This document shows positions 45,451 through 55,004 of a stretch of DNA of 64,000 nucleotides, one piece after another. A program made the position numbers and the translations under genes. Below the pieces are notes generated by a model. It saw nothing but the letters and a program-made list of their open reading frames with translations, was not told where the DNA came from and searched no databases. Positions within the stretch are counted from its first letter, which is position 1. Every line of letters starts with the position of its first letter. This DNA is from an uncultured Pelagibacteraceae bacterium (GTDB taxonomy: Bacteria; Pseudomonadota; Alphaproteobacteria; Pelagibacterales; Pelagibacteraceae). The stretch covers positions 1 to 64,000 of the forward strand of contig CACPQM010000006.1 of NCBI GenBank assembly GCA_902636075.1, given 5' to 3'.

Positions 45451-45771
45451 TTAATTAGAAGGTTTAAAGTAACCAGATCCTTTTTTTCCTGAGAATATCT
45501 CGTTGATTAGAGGGTGTTTAATTGGTTCATCAGAATCATCCACTAATAAATTTTGCTCAGACACGTATGCTTCGTAAGTGATTTCATCATTTTCAGCTAA
45601 CAAATGATAGAATGGCTGGTCTTTTCTAGGTCTTACGTTTTTTGGTATAGATTGATACCATTCCTCAGAATTATTAAACTCAAAATCAACATCATAAATT
45701 ACACCTCTAAAGTCGAAGTGCTTATGTTTTACAACGTCTCCAATAGAAAATTTTCCTTTTTGAACAGTCAC
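45451..45771 (-). CDS. hspQ: Heat shock protein HspQ (YccV-like hemimethylated DNA-binding domain)
   Basis: FSIGDVVKHKHFDFRGVIYDVDFEF; PFYHLLAENDEITYEAYVSEQNL. Confidence 0.9.
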   Translation of the reverse strand: MTVQKGKFSIGDVVKHKHFDFRGVIYDVDFEFNNSEEWYQSIPKNVRPRKDQPFYHLLAENDEITYEAYVSEQNLLVDDSDEPIKHPLINEIFSGKKGSGYFKPSN

Positions 45772-45815
45772 CTGTTAAATATGGATATTTAAAAATAAAA
45801 ATCAATAAAAAAAAT

Positions 45816-46400
45816 GTGAATGTTTTATTATTCTGCTATTATGTAGCAGTGAATAAATCTGTTTTAAAATTTGTTACTGATTTAGGGCCTTTGGTAATAT
45901 TTTTTTATTTTTATTATAACAATGATAAAAATTTAATTGTTGCAATACCTCCACTTATAGTTGCAACAATAATAGCAGTTTTAATTATGTGGATTGTTGA
46001 AAAAACAATTCCAAAGGTACCATTAATAAGCGGAATATTGATTACTTTGTTTGGTGGTTTAACAATTTATTTTGATGATCCTATATTTATTTACATGAAG
46101 CCAACGATAATAAATATTTTGTTTGGTCTTGCATTAATGTTTGGCAAATACTTTACAAATGAACCAGTTTTGAAAAAATTACTTGGAAAATCTATGCCCT
46201 TAAGTGATGAAGGATGGGAGATTTTAAATAAAAGATGGACGTACTTCTTTTTTGGATTAGCGATTTTAAATGAAATAATCTGGAGAACACAATCAGAAGA
46301 ATTTTGGGTTAACTTTAAAGTTTGGGGAATGTTACCAATAACCTTTATTTTTACTGCTTTTCAAATAGGTTTAATAAACAAATACAAACTGAATGAATAG
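45816..46400 (+). CDS. ispZ: Inner membrane septation protein A family (IspZ/YciB); true start may be GTG at 45849
   Basis: KFVTDLGPLVIFFYFYY; GLALMFGKYF; LNEIIWRTQSEEFWVNFKVWGMLPITFIF. Confidence 0.9.
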   Translation: MNVLLFCYYVAVNKSVLKFVTDLGPLVIFFYFYYNNDKNLIVAIPPLIVATIIAVLIMWIVEKTIPKVPLISGILITLFGGLTIYFDDPIFIYMKPTIINILFGLALMFGKYFTNEPVLKKLLGKSMPLSDEGWEILNKRWTYFFFGLAILNEIIWRTQSEEFWVNFKVWGMLPITFIFTAFQIGLINKYKLNE

Positions 46401-46731
46401 AAATTTAAAATTAGTAGTAAATAATACAAATAAAGATGAAGATAAAAAACTTTTTTTTGAGAGAACTGAATTAAAAATTATTTTAGATCTTTATGCAAAA
46501 ATGGTTTCCTCGGGTAATTGGAAAGACTATGGTCTTTCTATTTCGGGAAAGCAGGTAAGTTTTAGTGTTTTTAAAAATGCTGCTGAAAAAGCTATATATA
46601 AAATTTGTAAAAATTTTAAGCCTTCAAACAAAAATCTTAAATATTTAATTACAGATACTAATGGTAAGGTACTAAATAATTCATATGATCTTAAGATACT
46701 CTTGAATAAAGTTGATTGGAAAAAAATTTAG
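46393..46731 (+). CDS. DUF2794-like conserved hypothetical protein
   Basis: FFERTELKIILDLYAKMVSSGNWKDYGLSISGKQVSFSVFKNAAEKAIYKICK. Confidence 0.72.
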   Translation: MNRNLKLVVNNTNKDEDKKLFFERTELKIILDLYAKMVSSGNWKDYGLSISGKQVSFSVFKNAAEKAIYKICKNFKPSNKNLKYLITDTNGKVLNNSYDLKILLNKVDWKKI

Positions 46732-46734
46732 GTT

Positions 46735-47493
46735 TTATCTTCTTTGACCGAATAATCTTAAAAGCATTATAAATAAATTTATAAAATCTAAATATAAAGT
46801 TAATGCTCCCATAACAGCTTTTTTACCTATTAACTCACCACTGTCAGAAGCAGCATACATGTTTTTAATTTTTTGTGTATCGTATGCCGTTAAGCCAACA
46901 AATACTAAAACACCGATTATTGATATTGCAAAATACATCATTGATGATTTTAGGAATATATTCACAACAGATGCAATTATAATTCCTATTAAACCCATCA
47001 TTAAAAAAGATCCCATCTTAGTTAAATCTCTTTTTGTTGTGTAACCATAGATACTCATTGCACCAAATGTTGCTGAAGAAATAAAGAATACTCTTGTTAC
47101 ACTTAATCCTGTGTAAACTAATAATATTGAAGAAAGTGATAATCCCATTAATGCAGCAAACACCCAGAAAGTTGTCTGAGCTCTTGAAGCACTCATTTTA
47201 TTAATTCCAAAACTCATGTAAAATACAATTCCTAATGGAGCTAACATTACAATCCATTTTAAACCTGATAAATAAATTGCATTTCCAAATTCTGTTAATC
47301 CAACAATTGCTCCGTTTGGATCTGTTACAACAGACATTTTAAATGATAAAAGTGCTATTATTCCAGTAAGCAAAACTCCAGTTGCCATGTAGTTATAAAC
47401 TTTAAGCATGTAGGCTCTTAAGCCATCATCCATAACAACAGTTTGCTTGGCTGTTGTTGCTTTATTTAAAATATTATCTTTATTGAATTCCAT
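46735..47493 (-). CDS. Bax inhibitor-1/YccA family membrane protein
   Basis: Seven-TM protein; AYDTQKIKNMY; ALTLYLDFINLFIMLLRLFG. Confidence 0.93.
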   Translation of the reverse strand: MEFNKDNILNKATTAKQTVVMDDGLRAYMLKVYNYMATGVLLTGIIALLSFKMSVVTDPNGAIVGLTEFGNAIYLSGLKWIVMLAPLGIVFYMSFGINKMSASRAQTTFWVFAALMGLSLSSILLVYTGLSVTRVFFISSATFGAMSIYGYTTKRDLTKMGSFLMMGLIGIIIASVVNIFLKSSMMYFAISIIGVLVFVGLTAYDTQKIKNMYAASDSGELIGKKAVMGALTLYLDFINLFIMLLRLFGQRR

Positions 47494-47564
47494 ATTATTT
47501 ATATAAGATTTTTTTTTAAGATTTTCAAGTCGTCAAAATAAATGTAACAAATACTACATATATT

Positions 47565-48599
47565 ATGAATTATAAAAAACTAGGAAATACAGACCTAAAT
47601 GTGAGTACAATTTGTCTTGGGACAATGACTTGGGGTGAACAAAATACCCAAAATGAGGCATTTGAACAAATGGATTACTCTTTAGATAATGGAGTAAATT
47701 TTTGGGATACAGCTGAGTTGTATGCAGTTCCACCAAAAGCTGAAACATATGGTCATACAGAAACTATTATTGGGAATTGGTTTGAAAAAACAAAAAAAAG
47801 AAAAGACATAATTCTTGCGTCCAAAGTGGGTGGTCCTAGCAGAAAATATATGAGAAATGGAGAAAATAGTTTTACTGGCAAAAACTTAGAGAATGCTCTT
47901 CATGGAAGTCTAAAGAGATTAAAAACTGATTATATTGATCTTTATCAACTACATTGGCCTGAAAGAAACGTAAATAACTTTGGAAGATTGGGTTACGAGC
48001 ACAAAGAAAATGACTGGAATAAATTTGAAGATGTTTTGGAAAATTTAAAAAAATTTATTGAGCAAGGCAAAATTAGGTATGTTGGTTTGTCAAATGAAAC
48101 TCCATGGGGAGTTATGAATTATCTTCAACTTGCTAAAGATAAAGATTTACCAAGAATGATGTCAATTCAAAATCCATACAGTTTATTAAATAGGTCTTAT
48201 GAAGTTGGCTTAGCAGAAGTATCTATCAGAGAAAATATAGGGTGTTTGTCATATTCACCTTTAGCCAGTGGTTATTTAACAGGCAAATATAGAAATAAAC
48301 AATTTCCAAAAGGATCAAGAATGGAAAGAGATTTTGATTTTTGGACAAGATATAGAAAACCAAATATGGAAGAGGCTGTCGAAGATTATTACAAAATTAG
48401 TCAAAAATTTGATCTGGATATGAGTCAAATGTCTATAAAATTCTGTGAAGTACAAGATTTTATGACTAGTGTAATTATTGGAGCAACAACTATGGAGCAG
48501 TTGAAAACTAACGTAGAAAGTGTAAAAGTGAATCTTGATAGTGAAGTAATAAAAGAAATAAATAATGTACAAAAAAAATATCCTAATCCATGTCCATAA
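47565..48599 (+). CDS. Aldo/keto reductase (Tas-like)
   Basis: MNYKKLGNTDLNVSTICLGTMTWGEQNTQNEAFEQMDYSLDNGVNFWDTAELY. Confidence 0.93.
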   Translation: MNYKKLGNTDLNVSTICLGTMTWGEQNTQNEAFEQMDYSLDNGVNFWDTAELYAVPPKAETYGHTETIIGNWFEKTKKRKDIILASKVGGPSRKYMRNGENSFTGKNLENALHGSLKRLKTDYIDLYQLHWPERNVNNFGRLGYEHKENDWNKFEDVLENLKKFIEQGKIRYVGLSNETPWGVMNYLQLAKDKDLPRMMSIQNPYSLLNRSYEVGLAEVSIRENIGCLSYSPLASGYLTGKYRNKQFPKGSRMERDFDFWTRYRKPNMEEAVEDYYKISQKFDLDMSQMSIKFCEVQDFMTSVIIGATTMEQLKTNVESVKVNLDSEVIKEINNVQKKYPNPCP

Positions 48600-49102
48600 T
48601 TAAAAAATTATTTTTAAAAACACTTATATTAACAGTATTTATAATAACATCTGTCCAGTCAGAAGACTTAACAAAGTTAGGAACTTTTAAAGATTGGAAT
48701 GCGGTTGCAGTTTTTAATGAAACTGGAAAAATCTGTTTTGCTTATTCTATACCAGTAAGCCAGTCTCCTAAGGCAAGCAACAGAGAAGCAAGATTGTTTG
48801 TATCCTTTAGACCTGAGGATAAAATTTCTGATGAGGTGAGCATAACTTCTGGTTATGACTTTAATGCTCAAAATGCAATTTTAGCTACATCGGGTAAATC
48901 AAAATTTGAGTTTGACCTACCACAAAATAAATTTGCTTGGATTTCTAGTGGAAAAACAGAACAAAAAATAATTAAAAGAATGAAAAAGGCATCTAGATTA
49001 ATGATAACAGCCTATAAACAAAGTGGCACAAGAACTACAGATGACTATTCATTAATGGGATTTACCAAAGCTTATAACGCTGCAAAAAAAAGCTGCACTT
49101 AA
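48590..49102 (+). CDS. Invasion-associated locus B (IalB)-like secreted protein
   Basis: Signal peptide, then FKDWNAVAVFNETGKICFAYSIP and SRLMITAYKQSGTRTTDDYSLMGFTKAYNAAKKSC. Confidence 0.75.
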   Translation: MSIIKKLFLKTLILTVFIITSVQSEDLTKLGTFKDWNAVAVFNETGKICFAYSIPVSQSPKASNREARLFVSFRPEDKISDEVSITSGYDFNAQNAILATSGKSKFEFDLPQNKFAWISSGKTEQKIIKRMKKASRLMITAYKQSGTRTTDDYSLMGFTKAYNAAKKSCT

Positions 49103-50287
49103 ATGAAAAAACAAAAGAAGATTGTACTCGCCTATTCAGGTGGTTTGGATACGTCTATCATTCTTAAATGGCTTCAGAAAAATTATGATGCTGAAGTAAT
49201 TGCTTACACTGCTGATGTTGGGCAGGAAATGGATAGAAAAAAAATAATTAAGAATGCAAAAAAATTGGGAGTTAAAAAAATCATAATTCAAGATCTAAAA
49301 AACATTTTTGTGAAGGATTATGTGTATCCTATGATAAGAGGTCATGCTCTTTATGAGGGTGTTTATTTATTAGGTACATCTATTGCAAGACCACTGATTG
49401 CAAAAGATCAAATTAGAGTTGCAAAGAAATTTAACGCCTATGCTGTCTCACATGGTTCGACAGGAAAAGGAAATGATCAAGTTAGATTTGAATTGGGATA
49501 TCATTACTTTGGTCCTAAAATTAAAATAATTGCGCCATGGAGAATTTGGAAATTAAAATCAAGAACAGATCTAATCAATTATGCAAAAAAACATAGAATA
49601 CCAATTCCAAAAGATAAAAAAGGTGCACCACCTTTTTCAGTTGATGATAATTTATTTCATACTTCAACAGAGGGAAAAGTTTTAGAAAATCCTAAAAATT
49701 CTGCACCTGAATTTATTTTTCAAAGAACAACTTCTCCTGAAAAGGCTCCAAATAAACCAAGCTTTATTACTATTAATTACAAAAATGGTGACCCTGTTGG
49801 TTTAAATGGAAAAAAATTATCTCCAGCAAAAGTTTTGGATAAATTAAATCTATTAGCTGGAAGAAATGGAATAGGAAGAGTGGATTTAGTCGAGAATAGA
49901 TTTATTGGAATAAAGTCTAGAGGAGTTTATGAAACTCCTGGAGGAACATTATTGCTTGTGGCTCACAGAGCTATTGAATCTGTAACTTTAGATAAAAACA
50001 CAATGCATAAAAAAGATGAAATTATGCCAAGGTATGCAGAACTTGTTTACAATGGCTATTGGTATTCAAAGGAAAGATTTAAACTACAAAAAATTGTAGA
50101 TTCAAAGAGAAATAAAGTAAATGGGTCAGTAAAACTCAAACTTTATAAAGGTAATATTACAATTCAATCAAGACAAACTTCCAGTAATGCTTACTCGACG
50201 AAAAAAGTTTCTTTCGAAGAAAATAAAACTTTTAATAAATCAAATGTAGAAAGATTTATTAACTTTCATAAAAGAAAATTAAGATAA
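49103..50287 (+). CDS. argG: Argininosuccinate synthase
   Basis: KIVLAYSGGLDTSIILKWL; AVSHGSTGKGNDQVRFEL. Confidence 0.97.
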   Translation: MKKQKKIVLAYSGGLDTSIILKWLQKNYDAEVIAYTADVGQEMDRKKIIKNAKKLGVKKIIIQDLKNIFVKDYVYPMIRGHALYEGVYLLGTSIARPLIAKDQIRVAKKFNAYAVSHGSTGKGNDQVRFELGYHYFGPKIKIIAPWRIWKLKSRTDLINYAKKHRIPIPKDKKGAPPFSVDDNLFHTSTEGKVLENPKNSAPEFIFQRTTSPEKAPNKPSFITINYKNGDPVGLNGKKLSPAKVLDKLNLLAGRNGIGRVDLVENRFIGIKSRGVYETPGGTLLLVAHRAIESVTLDKNTMHKKDEIMPRYAELVYNGYWYSKERFKLQKIVDSKRNKVNGSVKLKLYKGNITIQSRQTSSNAYSTKKVSFEENKTFNKSNVERFINFHKRKLR

Positions 50288-50294
50288 TAAAAAA

Positions 50295-51437
50295 ATGGAA
50301 TTTAAAACTACAAGAGCTTCGGCTATTGAGAACCTAGATAATTTTATTAAAAATAATCTTGGAGAATACTCAAAATTAAGAAATTTTGATTTTGGTCCTG
50401 ACAAAAGATCAAATACATCTTGCCTATCACCATACATAACACACGGAGTGATTAATGAAAAAGAAGTGATTAGTAAGTCACTAGAAAGATTTTCCTTTTC
50501 GAAAAATGAAAAATTTATTCAAGAAGTTCTATGGAGAAACTATTGGAAAGGATGGATGGAACTACGATCTGGAGTATGGGATGATTATTTATTAGATTTA
50601 AAAAGAATAAAAGAAGAGTTTAAGGATAATAAAAATTACTTAAATGCCATTGAGGGTAACACTGAAATTGAATGCTTCAATGAATGGGTAAATGAATTAA
50701 AGACCTTTAATTATTTGCATAACCATACAAGGATGTGGTTTGCAAGCATTTGGATATTTACACTAGAATTACCTTGGCAACTTGGTGCAGAATTTTTTAT
50801 GCAACACTTGTATGATGGTGATACTGCATCAAATACTTTAGGTTGGCGTTGGGTTGCAGGCGTTCAAACTCAAGGAAAACATTATCTTGCAAGTGAATGG
50901 AATATAAAAAAATTTACAAATAATAGATTTGAAAATATAAAACTTAACGAAAACGCACCCCCAATAATAAGTGTTAAAAATTTTACTATTCTTCATAAAA
51001 CATTTGAAAATCCGATAAATATTGAAGAGAAAAACTTACTAGTTTTTGAAAATAACTTAGCATTTGAAATCACTGACTTTGCAGATCAAAAATTTAAAAA
51101 AATTTTACTTATTGTTAATAAAAATGAAAATAGAAATATTAAACTCAGTGACAATGTAGTGAATTTTAAGGCTAGTTTAATTGAGGAACAAAAGAAAAGG
51201 TTAGAGGAAAAATCAATTAATTGTGAGATTATTGATATAAACGAAATTAAAAATTTGGAAAGTTGTTACTGCCTTTATCCAACAGTTGGAGAAAATTTAG
51301 ATTACATAAATCAAAACTCACTAAAAAATGTTGAGTTTCTCTATAGAAAATTAGATCAAAATTCATGGAAGTTTTGTAACAAAGGTTTTTTTAACTTTAA
51401 AAAATATATTCCTAAAATAGTTGAAAACCTTGAATAA
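50295..51437 (+). CDS. Photolyase/cryptochrome-like FAD-binding protein with atypical domain order
   Basis: LSPYITHGVINEKEV; QEVLWRNYWKGWMELR; YLHNHTRMWFASIWIF; LYDGDTASNTLGWRWVAG. No N-terminal antenna domain precedes these motifs. Confidence 0.85.
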   Translation: MEFKTTRASAIENLDNFIKNNLGEYSKLRNFDFGPDKRSNTSCLSPYITHGVINEKEVISKSLERFSFSKNEKFIQEVLWRNYWKGWMELRSGVWDDYLLDLKRIKEEFKDNKNYLNAIEGNTEIECFNEWVNELKTFNYLHNHTRMWFASIWIFTLELPWQLGAEFFMQHLYDGDTASNTLGWRWVAGVQTQGKHYLASEWNIKKFTNNRFENIKLNENAPPIISVKNFTILHKTFENPINIEEKNLLVFENNLAFEITDFADQKFKKILLIVNKNENRNIKLSDNVVNFKASLIEEQKKRLEEKSINCEIIDINEIKNLESCYCLYPTVGENLDYINQNSLKNVEFLYRKLDQNSWKFCNKGFFNFKKYIPKIVENLE

Positions 51438-51478
51438 ATTGTAATTGAAATTTTTTTAATTTATGAGATAAAAATGAT

Positions 51479-51714
51479 ATGCAAAACCCACAAATATTAG
51501 AAATAATTGATAATTTAAAAGGTAGAAAAAATTACGAAGAAAAAAAGCCTCTAAGCTAGGGTTTAAATCTCTTTATGCATATTTTGAAAACAAACTTTTA
51601 AAAGAAAAAATTGCCCTAGAAGAAAGTGCAAAAGAGTTAGAAATAGCAAAGGCTGAAGCAGAGTTATTAAATGAAGAAAAAAGCAAGCCAAAAAAAACTT
51701 GCGGCTGCTGTTAA
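51479..51714 (+). CDS. Small charged protein with TCGCC C-terminus, split by a -1 frameshift at A_AAA_AAG (programmed, pseudogene or sequencing indel)
   Basis: Frame 0: MQNPQILEIIDNLKGRKNYEEKKPLS* (stop 51557-51559). Frame -1 from 51547: ASKLGFKSLYAYFENKLLKEKIALEESAKELEIAKAEAELLNEEKSKPKKTCGCC* (stop 51712-51714). The join is at 51541-51547. Confidence 0.65.
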
Positions 51715-52769
51715 ATTCCTAAACTTTTTAAAGACTGAAATTCACCAATTTTAAAAATAATTGCATCTTCTTTTTTAAAACCATATTTTTCTGCATTATC
51801 TTTAAATCTAACTGGAGGTTCCATAATTGGCTCTAAAGATAAAACGAAAGTTCCCCAATGCATTCCTAATACTTTTTTGCTTTTTAGATCTCTGGCGATG
51901 CTTAGAGCCTCTTCAGGGTTAGTATGATAAGAAGATTTATCTTTATTTGGAGATAATGGATAAAAATTATAAGCACCAATATTAATAAAGGTTAAATCAA
52001 TAGGCCCATACTTCTCACCTAATTCTTTATAAACATTTCCTACACCAGTATCACATGCAAAAAGTATTTTTTTATTTTTATATTCGATTAAAAAATTTCC
52101 CCACAATGTTTTATTAGTGTCTGTCAAACTTCTTTTTGACCAATGCACTGCAGGAACTAATGTTACTTTTAAATCCTCATTAATCTTAATTTTATCATAC
52201 CAATCCATTTCGTTCACATCTTTATATTTGTTTCTTGTAAAATATTTTCCAAGTCTTAAAGGAAGTAGAACCTTTGCATCTTTAAATGGAAATTTTCTGA
52301 TTGTGGTCATATCTTGGTGATCATAATGATTGTGTGTCAGAAGAAATAAATCAGTTTTTGGAAGTTCATTTAAGTTTAAGGCTGTTTTGGTAAATCTTTT
52401 TGGACCAAAAATTAAAGGTCCTGCATTTTTTGAAAATACTGGATCAGTTATTATTGTTGTATTTCCAAGCTTAATTAAGAAGGTTGCATGTCCTATCCAG
52501 CCAACATAATCATCATTTTTTAGATTTTCTAAATCTGAAAGTACTTTTTGTTTTTCAATAGCGTGACCTTCGGGAATAGCCATATCAAGTTTTTTCTTTT
52601 CCTTATTAAATATTTTAAATGACCACTTAAAATTTGAGTTTCGTTCTGGAGATCCTTCAGGATTTCTAAAACTACCGTCTGGTAAATGATGATAAGGTGT
52701 TTTTTCCATAGCTAATGTAAAAGAATTATAAATAAAAAATATAACAATTAAAATTGTTAACTTTGACAA
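51711..52769 (-). CDS. MBL-fold metal-dependent hydrolase (NAPE-PLD/UlaG-like)
   Basis: WIGHATFLIKLGNTTIITDPVFS; LLTHNHYDHQDMTT; MHWGTFVLSLEP. Confidence 0.92.
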   Translation of the reverse strand: MSKLTILIVIFFIYNSFTLAMEKTPYHHLPDGSFRNPEGSPERNSNFKWSFKIFNKEKKKLDMAIPEGHAIEKQKVLSDLENLKNDDYVGWIGHATFLIKLGNTTIITDPVFSKNAGPLIFGPKRFTKTALNLNELPKTDLFLLTHNHYDHQDMTTIRKFPFKDAKVLLPLRLGKYFTRNKYKDVNEMDWYDKIKINEDLKVTLVPAVHWSKRSLTDTNKTLWGNFLIEYKNKKILFACDTGVGNVYKELGEKYGPIDLTFINIGAYNFYPLSPNKDKSSYHTNPEEALSIARDLKSKKVLGMHWGTFVLSLEPIMEPPVRFKDNAEKYGFKKEDAIIFKIGEFQSLKSLGI

Positions 52770-52775
52770 TAATCT

Positions 52776-53624
52776 TTAGTTGTTTAAGGTTCTTTTGAAA
52801 CACTCAATTGTATTTTTTAACAAACAAGCAATTGTCATTGGTCCAACTCCTCCTGGAACTGGAGTTAAAGCCTTTGCAACTTTTGAAACTTCTTCAAAAT
52901 CAACATCACCTACTAAACCATTTTCTGTTTTGTTTATTCCGACATCAATAACTATTGCATCTTTTTTCACCCAATTACCTTTTATAAGTTCAGGAATTCC
53001 AACAGCAGCAACAATAACATCTGCTTCTAAACATTCATGCTGAAGGTCTTTTGTTTTTGAGTGAGTAATTGTTACCGTACAATCTTCTTGTAGTAAAAGT
53101 TGTGCCATCGCTTTACCATTTAAGTTTGACCGCCCAATCATTACAGCTTTTTTTCCTGTTAAGTTAGGTTCTATTTTTTTTAATAAATAATAACATCCAA
53201 GAGGTGTACAAGGAATTGAACCTTGGTATCCAGATGAAAGATTACCAACATTCATAGGATGTAGACCATCAACATCTTTATGTGGTGAAATAGTTTCTAT
53301 AACGTGTTGCTTGTTAATATGTTTTGGAAGCGGCAATTGAACCAAAATTCCTGAAACAGTTTCATCTTTATTGAGTTCTTCAATTTTATCTAAGACTGTT
53401 TTTTCATCTACAGTATCTGGGTATTTAATAACTTCAGACTTTAAACCAACTTGTGTTGCTGATTTTTCTTTATTTCTTACATAAATCTGACTTGGAGCCA
53501 AATCTCCGATTAAGATTACTGTAAGACCTGGAACTTTGTTATATTTTTCTCTAAGGCCATCTACTTCTGTTTTTAATTCTTCTCTAAGTTCAGCCGATTG
53601 TTTTTTTCCGTCTATTAAAATCAT
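52776..53624 (-). CDS. folD: Methylenetetrahydrofolate dehydrogenase/cyclohydrolase
   Basis: MILIDGKKQSAELREEL; PLPKHINKQHVIETISPHKDVDGLHP; GRSNLNGKAMAQLLL; PVPGGVGPMTIACLL. The provided ORF start (53681) overlaps the upstream gene; MILIDGKK at 53624 is the better start. Confidence 0.96.
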   Translation of the reverse strand: MILIDGKKQSAELREELKTEVDGLREKYNKVPGLTVILIGDLAPSQIYVRNKEKSATQVGLKSEVIKYPDTVDEKTVLDKIEELNKDETVSGILVQLPLPKHINKQHVIETISPHKDVDGLHPMNVGNLSSGYQGSIPCTPLGCYYLLKKIEPNLTGKKAVMIGRSNLNGKAMAQLLLQEDCTVTITHSKTKDLQHECLEADVIVAAVGIPELIKGNWVKKDAIVIDVGINKTENGLVGDVDFEEVSKVAKALTPVPGGVGPMTIACLLKNTIECFKRTLNN

Positions 53625-53629
53625 GATTA

Positions 53630-53920
53630 TTAAAAAATAAGTGGTGCTATGTAGAGTTTCATACACATTTCTATAAACCATATCAACAAAAGAAGAATTA
53701 TAGGTGATATATCAAAAGCACCTAGGCTGGGCAAAAAACCCCTTATTTTATTAAGTATTGGATCAGTAAGCTTATAAGTAAACTCTAATATTGAATAAAC
53801 AAATCTATTTGAAGTATTTAAAACATTAAAAGCTATTAACCAACTTATAACAACGTTAGCGATTACTACATAAGAATACAATTTTAATAATTGTAAAGCT
53901 AAATAAAAAATAGCTATCAT
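53630..53920 (-). CDS. YggT family membrane protein
   Basis: LYSYVVIANVVISWLIAFNV; LTDPILNKIRGFLPSLGAFDISPIILLLLI. Confidence 0.9.
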   Translation of the reverse strand: MIAIFYLALQLLKLYSYVVIANVVISWLIAFNVLNTSNRFVYSILEFTYKLTDPILNKIRGFLPSLGAFDISPIILLLLIWFIEMCMKLYIAPLIF

Positions 53921-55002
53921 TTCTTCTCTACATATACAGAAGTGCTTGGGAAAGCAAAAGATGCATTATTACCCTCAACAATTTCTTTAATTTTAATTGC
54001 CAGTCTTTCTTTAACCAACAACATCTCGCTCCAACTATTTGTTTTTGTATAACATCTTACATACATATCTATTGAGCTATCAGCAAATTTATCAACTCTA
54101 ACAGAAACACCAACTTTAGTATCATAATCTTCTGAACTATTTATAAAATCTTCTATCTCATTTCGTATGGTTTTTAATTGTTCAACGGTAGAGTCATACT
54201 GAAGTGTTATTGTCCAACTAATTCTCCAATTTGTAATTTGACTTTTATTAATTACAGCATTCTCTGCAAACTGGAAATTTGGAATAATTGCCAAAGACTT
54301 ATCAAATTTTCTTATAACAGTTGATCTAAAACCTATTTTTTCAACCACACCCTCGATTATTCCTTCAACTTCAATCCAATCGCCCATTTTAAATCTTTTT
54401 TCAACAAGTACTAAAATTCCTGATATTAAATTTTTGAATAAATCTTGTGCTCCTAAAGCAACTGCAACACCGAATAAACCAAGTCCTGCAATAATTGGAC
54501 CAATTTTAATTCCCCACAATTCTAAAACAGCTGCAGCTCCTAAGATTAAAATTAAAATTTTTAATGATTTGATAATCCAGCCAATTAGTTCTCTAGTTAA
54601 AATCTTATCAAATCCACTTAGTATATAGGAAATTGGTTCAATAATTTGATGAATAATCCAAAAAAGTAGAATCGTGATCAACGTTCTATTTACATTATCT
54701 AAAAATAACCTCGTATCTTCTGCAAAAGACATGTAGTAACTTGCAAAAAATACTCCTAGAACAATTGGAAGAAATCTAGCTGGTCCCTCCATTGCCTTAA
54801 CGAAGGTATCATCAAGTTTATTTGTAGTTCTTTTAGAAATTAGTTCTAATTTTTTAATGATTAATTTACTAATTAAACCTCTAAAAACTAAGAATATGAA
54901 GAATATTCCAAGACCTATTAAGATTTCAACAAAGTTTACACCTAAAATTCCCTTTTGCCATACAGACAAAAAAAGTCCTGAAAAATTCTCAAAAACACCC
55001 AT
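53917..55002 (-). CDS. Small-conductance mechanosensitive channel family protein (MscS)
   Basis: GLGLFGVAVALGAQDLFKNLISGILVLVEKRFKMGDWIEVEGIIEGVVEKIGFRSTVIRKFD. Confidence 0.93.
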   Translation of the reverse strand: MGVFENFSGLFLSVWQKGILGVNFVEILIGLGIFFIFLVFRGLISKLIIKKLELISKRTTNKLDDTFVKAMEGPARFLPIVLGVFFASYYMSFAEDTRLFLDNVNRTLITILLFWIIHQIIEPISYILSGFDKILTRELIGWIIKSLKILILILGAAAVLELWGIKIGPIIAGLGLFGVAVALGAQDLFKNLISGILVLVEKRFKMGDWIEVEGIIEGVVEKIGFRSTVIRKFDKSLAIIPNFQFAENAVINKSQITNWRISWTITLQYDSTVEQLKTIRNEIEDFINSSEDYDTKVGVSVRVDKFADSSIDMYVRCYTKTNSWSEMLLVKERLAIKIKEIVEGNNASFAFPSTSVYVEKK

Positions 55003-55004
55003 GG

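Noticed and set aside
51711-51714. Convergent stop codons sharing TTAA (and CTAG at 60270-60273) as a special signal
   Set aside because: Overlap of convergent stops through self-complementary tetranucleotides is expected in compact genomes.
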